DNA from: Scleropages formosus
Lineage: Eukaryota > Chordata > Actinopteri > Osteoglossiformes > Osteoglossidae
NCBI RefSeq assembly: GCF_900964775.1
Contig: NC_041829.1
Location: 17,604,715 to 17,668,714, forward strand
DNA length: 64,000 nt
Direction: 5' to 3'
Within the stretch, counting starts at the first letter, position 1; every line of letters begins with the position of its first letter. Under the pieces are notes generated by a model. It worked only from the letters and a program-made list of their open reading frames with translations, did not search any database and was not told the DNA's origin. The position numbers and the translations under genes were made by a program. Of this stretch, positions 49,601 to 61,268 are shown in pieces.

Positions 49601-52600
49601 TTTCATTTTTTTTTAAATGATATTGTTGTTTAAATTATATTGCTCATTAACTCTTGTCTTAGGTAACTGTGATGCAGTAAGACCTGAGAGGTGCTCTTGA
49701 AAACACCACCATAATCCAAAGTTTACCTCTGTACCATAGGTGTATACCGCAGACTCTGGCGATCCATCCCTGCTGAACCTTCAGCATTACCTCCCCAAAT
49801 ACTACGGCACTTGGTCCTCACCTGATGCTCCGACAGGTAAAGTCAGTTCGGTCCATTCCGTAGCTCCTTGTGTGAAATACATTTTTGGAACAGGTACATA
49901 ACATTTTTTACCATTCGATAGCCTGTACGTGGGTTGTGGAGTTCATGGTAAATGACCCTAATTGATGGATCGATCGGTTTCATTGACGGACAGCTGAGGA
50001 ACCCCATGAGGAGAAATCGTTGGAGGAAAAAAATGCATCAGTTGGGGGATAAAGAGCAGAGGTTCAGTGAAAATCAGCACAGCCTGAGGTCCAGCCTTGT
50101 CCAGATGAAGCTGAACACTCAACACTTGCTTAAATGATGATACAGTGTTATGTCGCATAAGTGCCGTAGTCTCTGATTAGATGCGCGCAGCGGAAAAGTG
50201 CTGTTCTCGAATACTAGTGCTCCGGAGTAGTTCTACGCCGTTTCCTCACCTCCGTCGCTGGCCTGCAGATCTCTACCTGAAGCTGGAGGACGTGACGCGC
50301 AAGTTCAGCAAGCCGTGCATCATGGACGTGAAGATCGGGCAGAGGAGCTACGACCCGTTCGCCTCCCAGGAGAAGCGGGAGCAACAGATCAAGAAGTACC
50401 CTCTGATGGAGGAGATAGGATTCCTCGTTCTGGGCATGAGGGTGAGGTCGTCGGCGAAAGCGACTCCTGTTTTTTTTCCCCCCTCGTAATACATCTCCGT
50501 TACATTTACACTTATTCATATATCTGACACTTTTCTCCAAAGTGACTTGCAGCGTTAATCTACTTAGTTATTTACCCGTTCATACAGCTGGGTAATTTTT
50601 ACTGAAACAATTCAGGGAACTTACCTTGCTCAAGGGTACTACAGCTGGAGGTGGGATTGAATCCTGTAACTTTTGGGTCCAAAGGCAGCAGCTCTAACCA
50701 CTACGCTGATTTGTATTTTATCTTTATTGCTCCATCTCCCCCTCCCTCCCGCAGCACTACGATTATTAACTATTATTTGTCATGTCTTTGGTGTTGAATA
50801 ATGGGCTTTACACTGACTTACTCATTTATACAGCAGTGATTTCTACTGATTGAGTTCAGGGTAAGTTTCTTGGTCTGGGATTGAGCCAGTGGCTTTAACC
50901 ACTACGCCACCTGCTGTTGAGTCACAGGGCAGAGTAATGATTGTTTACCAGCTGGTTAATGAGAGTAACACGCTGTGTGTCCATCCAAGAAAATAAATAC
51001 GGGTGATAAGTTGTCAGACCTGACAGCAGACGGACTACTGTTGTTCTGCCTCCTTTCCCATAATCCCCCCCTGCTCTGCGGAAGGTATCGTTGTGAGGAA
51101 ATGGGAAAAGTAATCTGTACGCTCTCCCACAAAGTTGCACTCAAACACACATCTCGGCAGATTCCCCCCAGGACCTCCTACGGGTCCAGAGCTGCTCAGG
51201 TGGAGATTGCACATCGCCGAGCGCCCCGTCCTCTTTCAAAGAGCCGTCCGTTGTTATTTGCTTTTCGTCGATAGCGCATTAATTCTCCCTTCTTGGCGAG
51301 TGTCGATCGCCGAGCGTGGTCCTGCCTGTCAGACCTCTGCAGGAGAATTGCAAGGCTCATCCTCTTCCGCGACTCCCAAGGCTCAAGGGCTGTGGCACTG
51401 CATAGTGCACGTTGTACCTCTGGGTAATTTTTACTGTGTCAGTGCAGGGTAAGTAGCTTGGTCAAGCAGGAGCAGGGGTTTGAAACCAGGTCCTTCAGTT
51501 GCAGGGCAGTGGCTCTAACCGCTACGCCGCCTAGTGGCCCCGCTTGTGCAGACGCGTGAACGGAGCGACGGCGACGTGTTCACGCTGCAAATACAGAATC
51601 GTAGAAAATCAGAAACCTTTTGTGCTTTTTCCACCCCTACAGTAGAACAAATGTTTTTTTTTTTTTTTTTTTGTCGGTTAAATACTGATAACACAATGTA
51701 ACAAAAGTTTGGAAGTTCATATGTCAATTTTTGTGCTGATTATGATTAAAGTTTACCGGTTACAAAAATACCACTAGTTCTTCGAGTGTCACTTTTAGTT
51801 TGGTACTTTACAGCCATTGGAAGATTCTAGAAAGCATCCTATCCTAAAAGGGACTGGAATATTATGTGCTTGGAACCTGGTGGCAAAATTTGCTCATTTT
51901 AAGAATGTGGAATATTTTTCTGAAAAGACACACATAATACAAACTAACACCAAAAGTATAATTAATATAACAAAGCTGAATGGAAAATGCAAAAAAAAAA
52001 AAAAAAAATCGACTTAATAAAATTTTTGTTGTTGTTTCATGAGTATGAAACCAACCACTATACATGGTGGTCCAGTGGTACAAAGTTGGTGGAGTTCTAC
52101 CCTCCAAATCAACAAATCGCCCGCATTACTGTGATGATGTGCTTCAATTCAGTGTAATCACCCCCTCAAGGGTGTATCGGTTGCATGCGAAGCTCTGAAC
52201 GCGTCGGTGTAACGCCTTTGCCGCGGGCGCCGTCGCTGTGCTTCCCATCGTTCCGAGTGAAGGGAAGGGATGGGAAGGGAACGCTTTCGCATTGAGCCAA
52301 AGAGGAACCCATTATCTTCATCGCTTCCGCTTGTCCTCCCAATCTGCCTTGTCCCTCCGCAGTCCTCCCTGCGTCCCCAGGGTGTGTTCTGTCCTGAAAG
52401 TAGTGTAAGGAGCGGTTACTTGATGTCTCCTGGGCTCCTCGTGCCAAGATTCCAGAGTAATTTGACGGCTCCCCCGGGGACGGTTTTGGCGTCGGAACGG
52501 AGGGCTGTGACCGTCTCATCCTCCCGTCCTCCCACCAGCCCCCAGGGCCATGGCATCCTGGCAGGGAGCATGGAAAAATGCTGCTGTCCTGCCTTCTGAA

Positions 52601-55252
52601 CACACTGCGCGGCCGCGGAGCAAAATGACCCATTAGGACTAATTGCCGTGCTCAATTTGCTGATAATGGGCCGGAACCCTGCCCTGCCGGGAAATGGGTC
52701 CAGACTCTTAGTATCAGGCACGGAAATCCACTCTCTGCTTTTGTGTGTCCAGCTGCAGCCTTTTAGTTGTCTTAGTTTGATATGCAGTGGAATTGTGGGA
52801 CAGCTGGTAGTGCAGCGGTCAGAGCTGCTACTTTTGGACCCTGAGGTTCGAATGTCACTTCCAGCTGTTACTCCTTTAGTGCCGGGGACCTACTCTAAGT
52901 GGACACAGTAAGTGGTGTAGTGGTTAGAGCTGCTGCCTTTGGAGCCAAAGGTCATGGGTTCAAGACCCCCTCTGGCTGCTATACCCTTGAGCAAGGTAAT
53001 TTACTGAAGCAATTCAGGGTAAGTACCCAGCTGTATAAATGGGTAAATAATTGTATCTCAACATTGTAAGTCGCTTTGGAGAAAAGTGTCAGAAAAATGA
53101 ATAAATGTAAAGTATTATACTACATTATGTGGCAGTAGGTGGTATAGCGGGGAAAGCTGTTGCCTTGCAGTGAACAGATGAAGGTTCGAGTGGCACCTCC
53201 TGCAACAGTACCCTTGATCAAAGTACTTGCCTTTAAGCGATACAGTAATGAGTAAATAACTGCAAGTAGCTCACTACACAAACTCAAGAGTAGGTCACCA
53301 TAGGGAAGAATGTTGAATGCAGGTGGTCGTCCGCTTACGGCGAGCTTCCCTTCCAACGAGCTCATCATAAGTCGCAAACCCCCTTTAACTGTCTAATATA
53401 AACCATAGCTATGTGTGACATGTATGAACGCTATATTGTGCAGTATAATAGGGCTCTGCTTTAGTTTATCGCTAATTTCATGTTACCGTGATGTAGCGTA
53501 AGAGCAGTGTAACTACAGTACGCTGTCAATTATATTTTCATGCCGCGCCGTTACGTTCACTTTCAGTTCTAAATCTGTTCTTCTTCACTTCTGTTCTGCA
53601 CATCCAGAATGCTCACCTTTTTTTGCTCTCTAGCTATGGGTGTCTTGCAGCTCCGGATGGTCACAAGTCACATATGTAGTAAGTCAAGGAGCACCTTTAA
53701 TATTAATAATTACCAGGGGGCAGCTAGTAGTGTAGTGCTAAGAGCGACTGCCTTTCAACCCAAAGTTCACAGGGTCGATTCCCACCTCCGGCAGTAGTCC
53801 TCTTTAGCAAGGTACTTACCCTAAATTGCTTCAGTAAAATTACTTGGCTGTACAAATGGGTAAATAGTGGTAAGTGCCTTAGCATTGTAAGTCGCTTTGG
53901 AGAAAAGCGTCAGCTGCGTGTAATAATTAGTTTATTTATTCTGCTAAAATGTTGTCTGAAGCGCCCTGAACATCGTACCACGTCCAGTGCCTTAAAGGCC
54001 ATCTTGTTTTCATGCCGATCAAAACCCTGGGCGGAATGCAAAGAGAATGGAGACGGTCTTTTTTTTACACTAAATCGCTCACTGTGAATAGCTCCCAAAC
54101 AATCTGCTCTACTACCTCAGTCAAGCAAACGGTCTCTCCACCATCTTCAATTGGGTCTCTCTTCAGTGCCGCCTTTCACCTTCCCGGAAAACCGAAGGGG
54201 CGTTTCGCCACCTCCTGCCTTGATGGCAGCGTCACATCTTTTCTTAATTGCGATGACCTTCAAGACGAGTGCTCCAAACTCACTTCCTCCTCCTCCTCGT
54301 TGCCCAGGTGTACCAGGTGAACTCCGACACCTACGACACCTACGACCAGCACTATGGGCGAGGGCTGGTGAAGGAAACCATCCGAGAAGGTAAGGTCCCG
54401 CCGGGTGTGAACCTGAAGCTGCTGGGGAAAAAAAAAAAAACGATCGTGATGAAATGACCACATTGTATTCACTTATTGGCTGTCAGTGGTGCTGTTGGAG
54501 GGTTAGGAGGACGTGGGGCTGATGGGGGGGGTATCTTGGACTGGAGGAGCTCACAGGCTCTGTCCGTGTTGTTCTAGCACCGCCTTTGACCGCTGACTCT
54601 CCAGCGACATGGCGTTTCTCACTTTCGCATTACAGGCGTAGCCAAGTTCTTTGACAACGGAGAGAGCCTGAGGAAGGATGCTGTGGTGGCCAGTATGCAG
54701 AAGGTCCAGAAGATCCTTCAGTGGTTTGAAGGACAGAGCCAGCTCCATTTCTACGCAAGCTCCTTGCTGTTTGTGTACGAGGGCTTCCCTCGGCACGGCG
54801 CCCCACAGCCGCCCGGCGACGTCCCACCGGGGGGGACGACAATGATGATGACGATGGCAACGGCAGGCGGCGATGCCGGTGATCTGAAGGAGAGGGTCCT
54901 GGAGTGCAACAACAACATGTGCCAGGTGGGCCTGCGTGAGAACGGCCACCTGGCCGCCGCCCTCGGCCAAAGCCTCTCCAACATGTATGCCCTGCACAGT
55001 AGAGGGTGTCCCCTGGAGCACCACGTCGAGGACCCCCAGTGGAAGTGCCCCGCTCGGGCAGCGCTGGAGCAATCCAATGGCAACGGCGCCAAAACCCAGC
55101 AGGACACGGCTGACGGGACGCGGGGGAGCGTCGACGTCGAGGTCCGCATGATCGACTTCGCGCACGTCTTCCCCAGCAACACCCGCGACGAGGGCTATAT
55201 CTACGGTCTCAAGAACCTGCTGTCGGTGCTGCAGCAAATCGTGGACCAGTAA
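46608..55252 (+). CDS. ipmk: Inositol polyphosphate multikinase
   Basis: IPMK phosphorylates InsP3 and InsP4 to InsP5, feeding higher inositol phosphates and pyrophosphates, and can also act on PtdIns(4,5)P2; it works largely in the nucleus. Six coding exons join in frame: 46608-46803, 48383-48468, 49740-49836, 50269-50441, 54308-54389 and 54636-55252, giving 416 codons, the same as human. Seen are FLNGCVPLSHQVAGH-like LNGCVPLSHQVAGHKFG, ILQHPDGTVLKQLQPPPRGP, the inositol-kinase signature PCIMDVKIGQ (Asp146, Lys148), FLVLGMRVY, YASSLLFVYEG and the metal-binding IDF motif at Ile384-Phe386. The N-terminal 40 residues are unlike human, as is the variable insert at about 275-375. The basic stretch of human (RHRKIYTKKHH) is replaced by LHSRGCPLEHHVED. 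Intron 4 (about 3.9 kb) is full of SINEs. Confidence 0.95.
47005..47115 (+). mobile_element. SINE family B-related 3' piece in ipmk intron 1
   Basis: CCCTGCGATGGGCTGGCGGG and GGAATAGGCTCTGGACCACC recall the family B body, strongly diverged. Confidence 0.5.
47892..48080 (+). mobile_element. SINE family A in ipmk intron 1
   Basis: Complete: GACAGCTGGTATTGCAGCGG head, GGTTCGATTCCCACCTCCGG, and the tail GTCGCTTCGAAGAAAAGCGT. Minus-strand reading frames here (up to 219 codons) come from this SINE and its surroundings. Confidence 0.85.
49470..49595 (-). mobile_element. SINE family A, partial, ipmk intron 2
   Basis: Minus-strand head and middle: AGCCTTCAAGTCCAAAGGCA and ACGGCTCCAAGTGCTATGCC. Confidence 0.65.
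50505..50710 (-). mobile_element. SINE family A in ipmk intron 4
   Basis: Minus-strand, nearly full: ATATCTGACACTTTTCTCCA at the tail side and GCAGCTCTAACCACTACGCT at the head side. Confidence 0.85.
50790..50920 (-). mobile_element. SINE family A, degraded, ipmk intron 4
   Basis: GTGGCTTTAACCACTACGCC at the head side and CTTACTCATTTATACAGCAG in the body. Confidence 0.65.
51410..51535 (-). mobile_element. SINE family A, partial, ipmk intron 4
   Basis: GGGTAATTTTTACTGTGTCA, GGTAAGTAGCTTGGTCAAGC and CAGTGGCTCTAACCGCTACG. Confidence 0.7.
52160..52780. other. GC-rich stretch in ipmk intron 4, unassigned
   Basis: A 155-codon minus-strand frame crosses this part but matches nothing known to me and has no clear splice context. 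The phrase CCATTAGGACTAATTGCCGT and nearby TAAT-rich bases at 52630-52670 look like a possible conserved noncoding element. Confidence 0.35.
52797..52905 (+). mobile_element. SINE family A, 5' part, ipmk intron 4
   Basis: GGGACAGCTGGTAGTGCAGC head and TTCCAGCTGTTACTCC; truncated where the next copy begins. Confidence 0.75.
52908..53115 (+). mobile_element. SINE family A, full, ipmk intron 4
   Basis: Head GTAAGTGGTGTAGTGGTTAG, body CAGCTGTATAAATGGGTAAA, tail GTCGCTTTGGAGAAAAGTGT. It adjoins the previous copy directly. Confidence 0.85.
53135..53290 (+). mobile_element. SINE family A, diverged, ipmk intron 4
   Basis: TAGGTGGTATAGCGGGGAAA head and CAGTACCCTTGATCAAAGTA. Confidence 0.7.
53320..53697. 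mobile_element. Tigger-like MITE in ipmk intron 4
   Basis: Left end CAGGTGGTCGTCCGCTTACG matches the right end of the 13.2 kb Tigger-like relic. The right end, in reverse, reads AGGTGCTCCTTGACTTACTA. About 380 bp, with no transposase sequence recognised. Confidence 0.6.
53716..53930 (+). mobile_element. SINE family A, full, ipmk intron 4
   Basis: GGGGCAGCTAGTAGTGTAGT head, CAAGGTACTTACCCTAAATT, tail GTCGCTTTGGAGAAAAGCGT. Confidence 0.85.
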
Positions 55253-55989
55253 GCCGCCCCGTTTCGGTCCTCCTGTTGATACCCATCCGGTTACCGGGGG
55301 GCTATCGTAGACAGAAGTGTAGCAGTGCCCCCACGCAAAGCAATCTGCACTAACCTCCTTGTGTATGACATGTGCTTCTTTTAAACTGCTAGTAAATGTT
55401 CTTAAGTGTCCAACTCAGGTAAACAAATCAATAGCCCTATTAGTCATGGCAGAAGAGCGACGTAGTGCAGTTAACTTCCGGCGGCGGGGAGCCCGCGCAG
55501 CGAGTACCGTGAGGGAACCGTGGCGTACCAATGTGCTTCTTTACTAATGATTCCCGACTACTAACAAAAACTACTGATTTCGCTTATAAAGAACCAAATG
55601 TTCTCTTAATATTGGCTTAGTATTTTAGATGTTTTTTTTTTTTTTTAAATTAAATTTATGTATGCTGCCAATATAACATCGCCTATTTTAAGAACTGGTA
55701 TTTTTTTTTTTTTTTTAAAGAGTTGTTTTAGTTTATTTTTACTTTTTTAACGTTACTTGGTACAGTATGCTGTAGTAGAAAGAAATCTAATTGTACGGCG
55801 ACCTTGGAATTTTTCCTTTCTTTCCTGGAAAAGCACCTGGCAAAAGGGCCTGTTCTAAAATCGGGGTCGAACAGAGACACATTTAAGAGGCCTTTCGTAA
55901 AATGCATTTGATCCACGTTTTTATTTTTGACTCTGTGCGAAGAGATTGAGTAAGCTAGCAATCTGGCTCCTCGAGTTACACTTCTTCAA

Positions 55990-56185
55990 GGACGGAATTG
56001 TTCCGTTTATTCGACTCTTCTCCAAAACGACTTCCACGTATTTACCGATTTGTTCGGCTGGGTAACTTTTTACTGGAGCAATCCAGAGTAAGTACCTTGT
56101 TCAAGTGTGCTGTAGCTGGGATTTGAACCCGTGACCTCTGGGTCCAAAGGCAGCAGCTCTAACCACTACACTACTAGCTGCGACA
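55990..56185 (-). mobile_element. SINE family A inside the ipmk 3' UTR
   Basis: Minus-strand head at GGCAGCAGCTCTAACCACTA and body GGGTAACTTTTTACTGGAGC. Being antisense to ipmk, it would be transcribed in reverse within the mRNA. Confidence 0.8.
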
Positions 56186-58303
56186 TCTAAATTTTTTTTT
56201 TAAAAGCAGTGTTTTCTTCACTTACCAGTTTTCCAAAATCACTGCAAAGTGTAAGTTGAGGAGCCAGTGAATGTCATAGGGGAACGCAGTTTACCTTCTT
56301 CTACCTTAAAGCGATCTGACAGTTCTACTTAAATATTTAAATATACATAATATAATATACTTTGGATTTGGTTGTTTGTGGGGAAAAAAATAAAGTATCC
56401 ATTTGAAAATTCAGGCAGGTCAGCTTGGATGTACACGATCACTCTTGTAAATATCATTTCTACTATTTATTTTAACCGCATTTCCCTCCACCCCCCCCCG
56501 CCCTTTTAAAATTTGCCAGTTATGCTTTTATACGCATCTCCTGCGTCGGTTTTATTACAATAGTTATTACACTTTGGGTACAAATTCGGCAATCGAAAGT
56601 ATTTTTTGCAAAAACACTACTTTTTAAACCTAATTGATTCATGTTGGTCAAAGGCTTCCAGAACGCTATGCACCTGTGAATATGTACTGTATTCGAATAT
56701 CATCGTTTTGGCCCCTCCTGAAACAGCCCTGTAAATCAGACATGTGATTAATGGAAGAATCTTTGGAAATGCTGAAAATATTTAGATTTTGACGACTGAT
56801 GTAAAATAGTGTGCGGAGCCAGTTTGACAAGTTTTGTACTATTTGTACGTTGTTTTTGTAACTGCAATATATTGCTGTTTGGAATGAGCCTCAAAGCATA
56901 GCCATCATCCTGGTGTTGTTTAAAAATATGTTTGTCTTGTTGAAAATAAGGAAATGTAATTACACAATTATACAATTACCCCGATGTTTTAAAATTGACA
57001 ATGAGATATAATTGTTTACATTTCCATTATAATTAATGGGTATTTCTTGACTGGGTTGTTGACCCCAAATTATAATAATTCTTTATTTTTCCCTCCAAAA
57101 ATTTTACCATCCAAAAAAAAGTACACTACTAGAAGCCACAGTAGATTTAATCTCCCTGAAAATGTAGGTTGTTTATGAAAGGCTGGTTTACTGTATCACT
57201 TGTGTTGCAGCTCTTAACGCACTCCCGTGACTTCGAGAAGAGGCAGGACAATACAGTAAGAAAATACTGTAAATAAGCAGGGTCATAAATTGCAGCTACT
57301 TCTGGTCATGTACATGCAGTTTTATAGCTACATCATTAAAATTGAAATATCTTGTTTACATTCCATATATAAATATATATTATATATAATATATAATTTT
57401 TTTTTTTTTTCTTTTCGACTTGGTGTATTCATATAGTGAAGATTTCGTGTTCAGGATTCTAGTGTTTATTAAGAGAATGTGGACCTGTATTCCTCTTTTT
57501 TTTTTTTTTTTTTTTTTAAAAAAATTCTGTTCTTTTTATAATGCACTGAAAGGGTTTATTCCGAAGCATAATGCTCTGTCCTTTTGCTGTGAACTAACGT
57601 GATTTTTCCCATGGTGCATGAGCTGTGTTTGCGGCAGTGCCACCAGCAAAGACGTGTTGGCAATTTTCACCGGCGTTTTTTAAGAAAAAAGGAAAAAAAA
57701 AATTGAAAAAGGAAAGAAATGAAAACAGATGAAATGCGGTGAAACGGTGCACTTTAACGGCATGGGGACTTGACTGGATTTCGGCCGAGACGCCGAGCAG
57801 ATTGACTGATGATTCTTAAGGACGACTGATGATTTTTTTTTTTTTAATATAATATTGACCAGCTTTTCAGTTTCTCACATGCGCATAGTGTTTAAAAAAA
57901 AAAAAAAAAAAAAAAAAATTAACATCAGTTTAAAATTTTGTTCATCCTAGTTGTACTTTTTCTGAGATGTTATCGGCTTAAAATAGGACGTTTGTGACTT
58001 AGCCTTGGAATCTCTCGTTTTTTGGTGTTCTGGAATATATAGTTCTGCATCAGGTATGTCTCGATGATATTCATGTTTACCCCGTTTTCCCGCAAACATC
58101 TCGGTTCTGACTGTGAAGGGTGAATCCCAGTTTTGGTTTCTTATGTACAGATGCAGGGGAAAGTTCATGTGTTGTTGCTTTTTCCTCTTTCTTTCTCCCT
58201 CCTTGGATAATATTAAAGGAACTACAGTACTTTTGTAAATGAAATATATATAATATTTAGATAAAGCCAGTAATAGCTGTATATTTGGCAAATTGAAATT
58301 ACT

Positions 58304-58309
58304 AATAAA
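58304..58309 (+). terminator. ipmk: ipmk distal polyadenylation signal
   Basis: AATAAA followed within 30 bases by a T/G-rich stretch (CCGTGTAATTTGTTTAGTG). Confidence 0.55.
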
Positions 58310-58779
58310 ATGTATTCCCTACTCGCTGTCCGTGTAATTTGTTTAGTGCCTCTTTATGCTCTGTTTTTACTTCCCAAGGAAATTTTAATGAAAAAATTCT
58401 CCACCGATGGAGCTTCTTCTGTTTTTTTTTTTTCGTTAAAAAATCGAAATAATCTGAGGCTACAGGGACTTCGATAAAGGATGACAATGGGCTGCAGTTT
58501 TATTTAATTACAAAGATACCTGCTCCCTGTACTGGGTGTGTTATTGCCGGTAATTGAATTTTATTGCCCGCATGAAGCGTGCACTTGAGAAGAAAGCATA
58601 GCAATAATAAATATGTCTTTCATAATACAACGTTATTGAAAATATTTTTGTAAATGTGATGGAAGTGTCCAAAGGTGAAACTTCCGATATTTTTGCAGAT
58701 ATGGGCTAAAGACGGAAACCATTTAACCAGGAGCGTGTCTGTTTGAGGAAGGCCTCTGAAAACAGCCGTGTGTGGCGAC

Positions 58780-58945
58780 CGGTCGTGGACTCGTCCCTGT
58801 GCCGCACCTGGTACTTAATCCACCTTGCTGGACCGATGAGGTAAAAAGTTACCCAGCTGTATAAGTGGGCGAGTCGAAAGTAACGGAATTTTGGAGGTCA
58901 CTTCGGAGAAAAGCTTCAGCTAAATAAATGCCAATAAATTTAAAA
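58780..58945 (+). mobile_element. SINE family A, degraded
   Basis: GTTACCCAGCTGTATAAGTG and the tail TCACTTCGGAGAAAAGCTTC, with a poor head. Confidence 0.7.
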
Positions 58946-59327
58946 TTTTATTGATTTGTCATTTTATTCCAATGAATTTAAAACAAATAAGCAATAGCTC
59001 TTGAAATTTGGAGCGAGGTTGAGACGTAATGAACAAATCCCCCCACCCCCCCCACCAGACGAACCCGTCACTAAAGGCAAATCCCAAAGTGAATTAAAGT
59101 GAATACTAACGTGAGTCGGGAAACGAGTGTTTGTAAACAGAACGCACATTCCGTCCGTCCGCGCCTTGTTTGCCTGTTAGATAAGGCAAACTTCCTCTTG
59201 AAGGCCGAAGGGCAGCAATAAGGAGTGAACATTGGAGCGTGACGCACGGGGCGGCGGCGCCGTGCTCCGTGTCCACGGTGACCGCAGCACTGGGTCAGCT
59301 GGTCCCTCCATTCCATTCCCATCAGCG

Positions 59328-59580
59328 GGGTACCGGTGCCCGGTGACTCTCGGGCCGTGGGTTCTAGCCCGGCTCGGTCTGCGTGGAGTTTGGATGCTTT
59401 CCTGTGGGCGCTCTGGTTTCCTCCCACACTCGAAAGGTGTACTTCAGGTGAACTGGCAACCCTGAGCGAAAGTGTGTGTACGATTGGCATCCTACTCGGG
59501 GTGCACCCTGCCCCGAACTTCATCCTTCAGGGATAGGCTCCGGACCCCTGCGACCCTGGACAAGCGGTTGGAATGGAGAA
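59328..59580 (+). mobile_element. Diverged SINE with mixed family C and B features
   Basis: TCTGCGTGGAGTTTGGATGC and GGTTTCCTCCCACACTCG are family C phrases. They are followed by GGATAGGCTCCGGACCCCTG and GGACAAGCGGTTGGAATGGA, a family B-like tail. This is a third combination of shared modules, also familiar from other teleosts. Confidence 0.65.
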
Positions 59581-60094
59581 CGCAAGACAAAAAGAAGGCC
59601 GTGCATTTCCAAAGGTCCAGGTGTGCAAAAGCGAAGGAATGCGGAACTCGCGAGCATAGTGAAAAACCTCAATATCGTGGGAGGATGGAGCGCCTCCTCG
59701 GTGGGGCGAGGGAGCCGATAAGGGTGCGCCGATAGAGCGGCTCGGAGTGCGGCGGGAGGAAATCAAAGAGACAGGCCGCTGGGGGAGTCTCCGTGGGAAG
59801 CGGAATGAAAACGCCACGTCCAAAGTCTTCAATCTGCTTCCACAAATTCTGCCAGATAATAAGAAGAGAGGGGAAAAAAGAAGAAACGGTTTTCTTCTGC
59901 CCGTTGTTCACTGGCTGGGGGAGCAGCGCAGGGGTCCAAACGCAGTGTGGAGGGAACAAAATTTTGCCCCTCGGATGCAGAAATATACGAACAGGGCATT
60001 TGTAAATATCATCATTGGGATATTTATTCCACCAGATACAAAGCAAATCATTCTGAGGACAGGTGAGCGCAAAGCTATTCAAATTTGGAAATAA

Positions 60095-60245
60095 AATAAT
60101 AAAAAAAGATGCTGCAGCGAAACAATTAAAGTGATGAAATAATTATCTCAAGAATTTAAATTAAGATTTGTAACGCATTGCCATCAATTTGCTGCTCTGT
60201 AATGATTTTAATCATATTTTTGCTGGTTAAAAGCACTGCTGTAGG
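60095..60245. promoter_or_regulatory. Candidate conserved noncoding element
   Basis: A unique stretch with TAATGATTTTAATCA and several TAAT/ATTA and CAATTTG motifs in clean, non-repetitive sequence. It looks like a vertebrate developmental enhancer by composition only. Confidence 0.3.
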
Positions 60246-60537
60246 GGATTTAGAAAACCCTAAATAAAAAAAAAAAAAAAAAAAAAAAAACTGCAATGCT
60301 GAAAAATGTGCGGTGTCCTAATTGGCTCCCAGAAGAATTATGAGCTGATTTTACGTTTTGGAAACGCTCCTGACTTGCAAGTTGGGAGAGAGTCGTGTGC
60401 CACGGCACCAGGGCGACGGGTTCAAAGGTTAAGGAGTGTGGTTGGGGTGCTTAGGAAGATGAAGGAGGTGGGCCTGTACAATACCATCACTTGGTTTCGA
60501 GCAGAAATCCTGCTCTTGGACCTTTTCAGAGAGAAAA

Positions 60538-60876
60538 AAGGCAGCACGGCGCTACAGCGAGTAGCACTGCTGTCTCACAGTGCCTGGGTGGTGCGAGATG
60601 ATATGGGTTCGATTCCCGCTCAGTCTGTGGAGTTTGCATGTTCTCCCTGCGTGGGTTTACTCTGGGTGCTCTGGTTTCCTCCCACAGTCCAAAGACATGC
60701 TGTTGAGGTTCACCCATAGTGTGTGTGTGTTCCACTGACGTATGGATGAGTGACCCAATGTAAGTAATGTATCTAGCAGTGTAAGTCACCGCGGTGAATA
60801 AGGTGTGTGGGCTCATAACACCACACAGAGTTCACTGGAAGTCGCTTTAGAGAAAATTGTCTGATAAATAAATGTA
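60538..60876 (+). mobile_element. SINE family C
   Basis: Full copy: GGGTTCGATTCCCGCTCAGT, GGTTTCCTCCCACAGTCC, AGTCACCGCGGTGAATAAGG and a TGATAAATAAATG end. Confidence 0.88.
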
Positions 60877-61071
60877 GAAAATTGTTCTTTGGATGTTAAC
60901 ATCTGCTTTTATGAATGGATGAAATGAAAAAAATGAGTGAGTGGTACGAACTTTCTGAACCCCAGTGATCCAGCAGGGTTATAACCACATATGATGGACG
61001 TGTGGAAGGGAAGGGCAATTAAATGCACATAATAAATTTATATTTACAGGTCTAGTTGATGACCTAGGGGG

Positions 61072-61268
61072 GTGCGGTGGCGCAGTGGGTTGGACCGCGT
61101 CCTGCTGTCTAGGGTTCGAGTCCCGCTTGGGGTGCCTTGCGACGGACTGGCGTCCCGTCCTGGGTGTGTCCTCTCCCCCTCCAATCTTACGCCCTGAGTT
61201 GCTGGGTTAGGCTCCGGTTCCCCGTGACCCCGTATGGGACAAGCGGTTCTGAAAGTGTGTGTGTGTGG
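61072..61268 (+). mobile_element. SINE family B, young-looking
   Basis: Begins GGGGGTGCGGTGGCGCAGTG, ends GGGACAAGCGGTTCTGAAAG and a short TG run of six units. Confidence 0.9.

Larger units (their letters stand above)
55253..58320 (+). other. ipmk: ipmk 3' UTR (presumed)
   Basis: After the stop the sequence is AT- and T-rich for about 3 kb, with TGTAAATA/ATTTATT-type motifs and several T runs, and no new exon. An AATAAA at about 56389 could give a short form, and AATAAA at 58304-58309 the long form. A minus-strand family A SINE lies inside. Confidence 0.55.
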
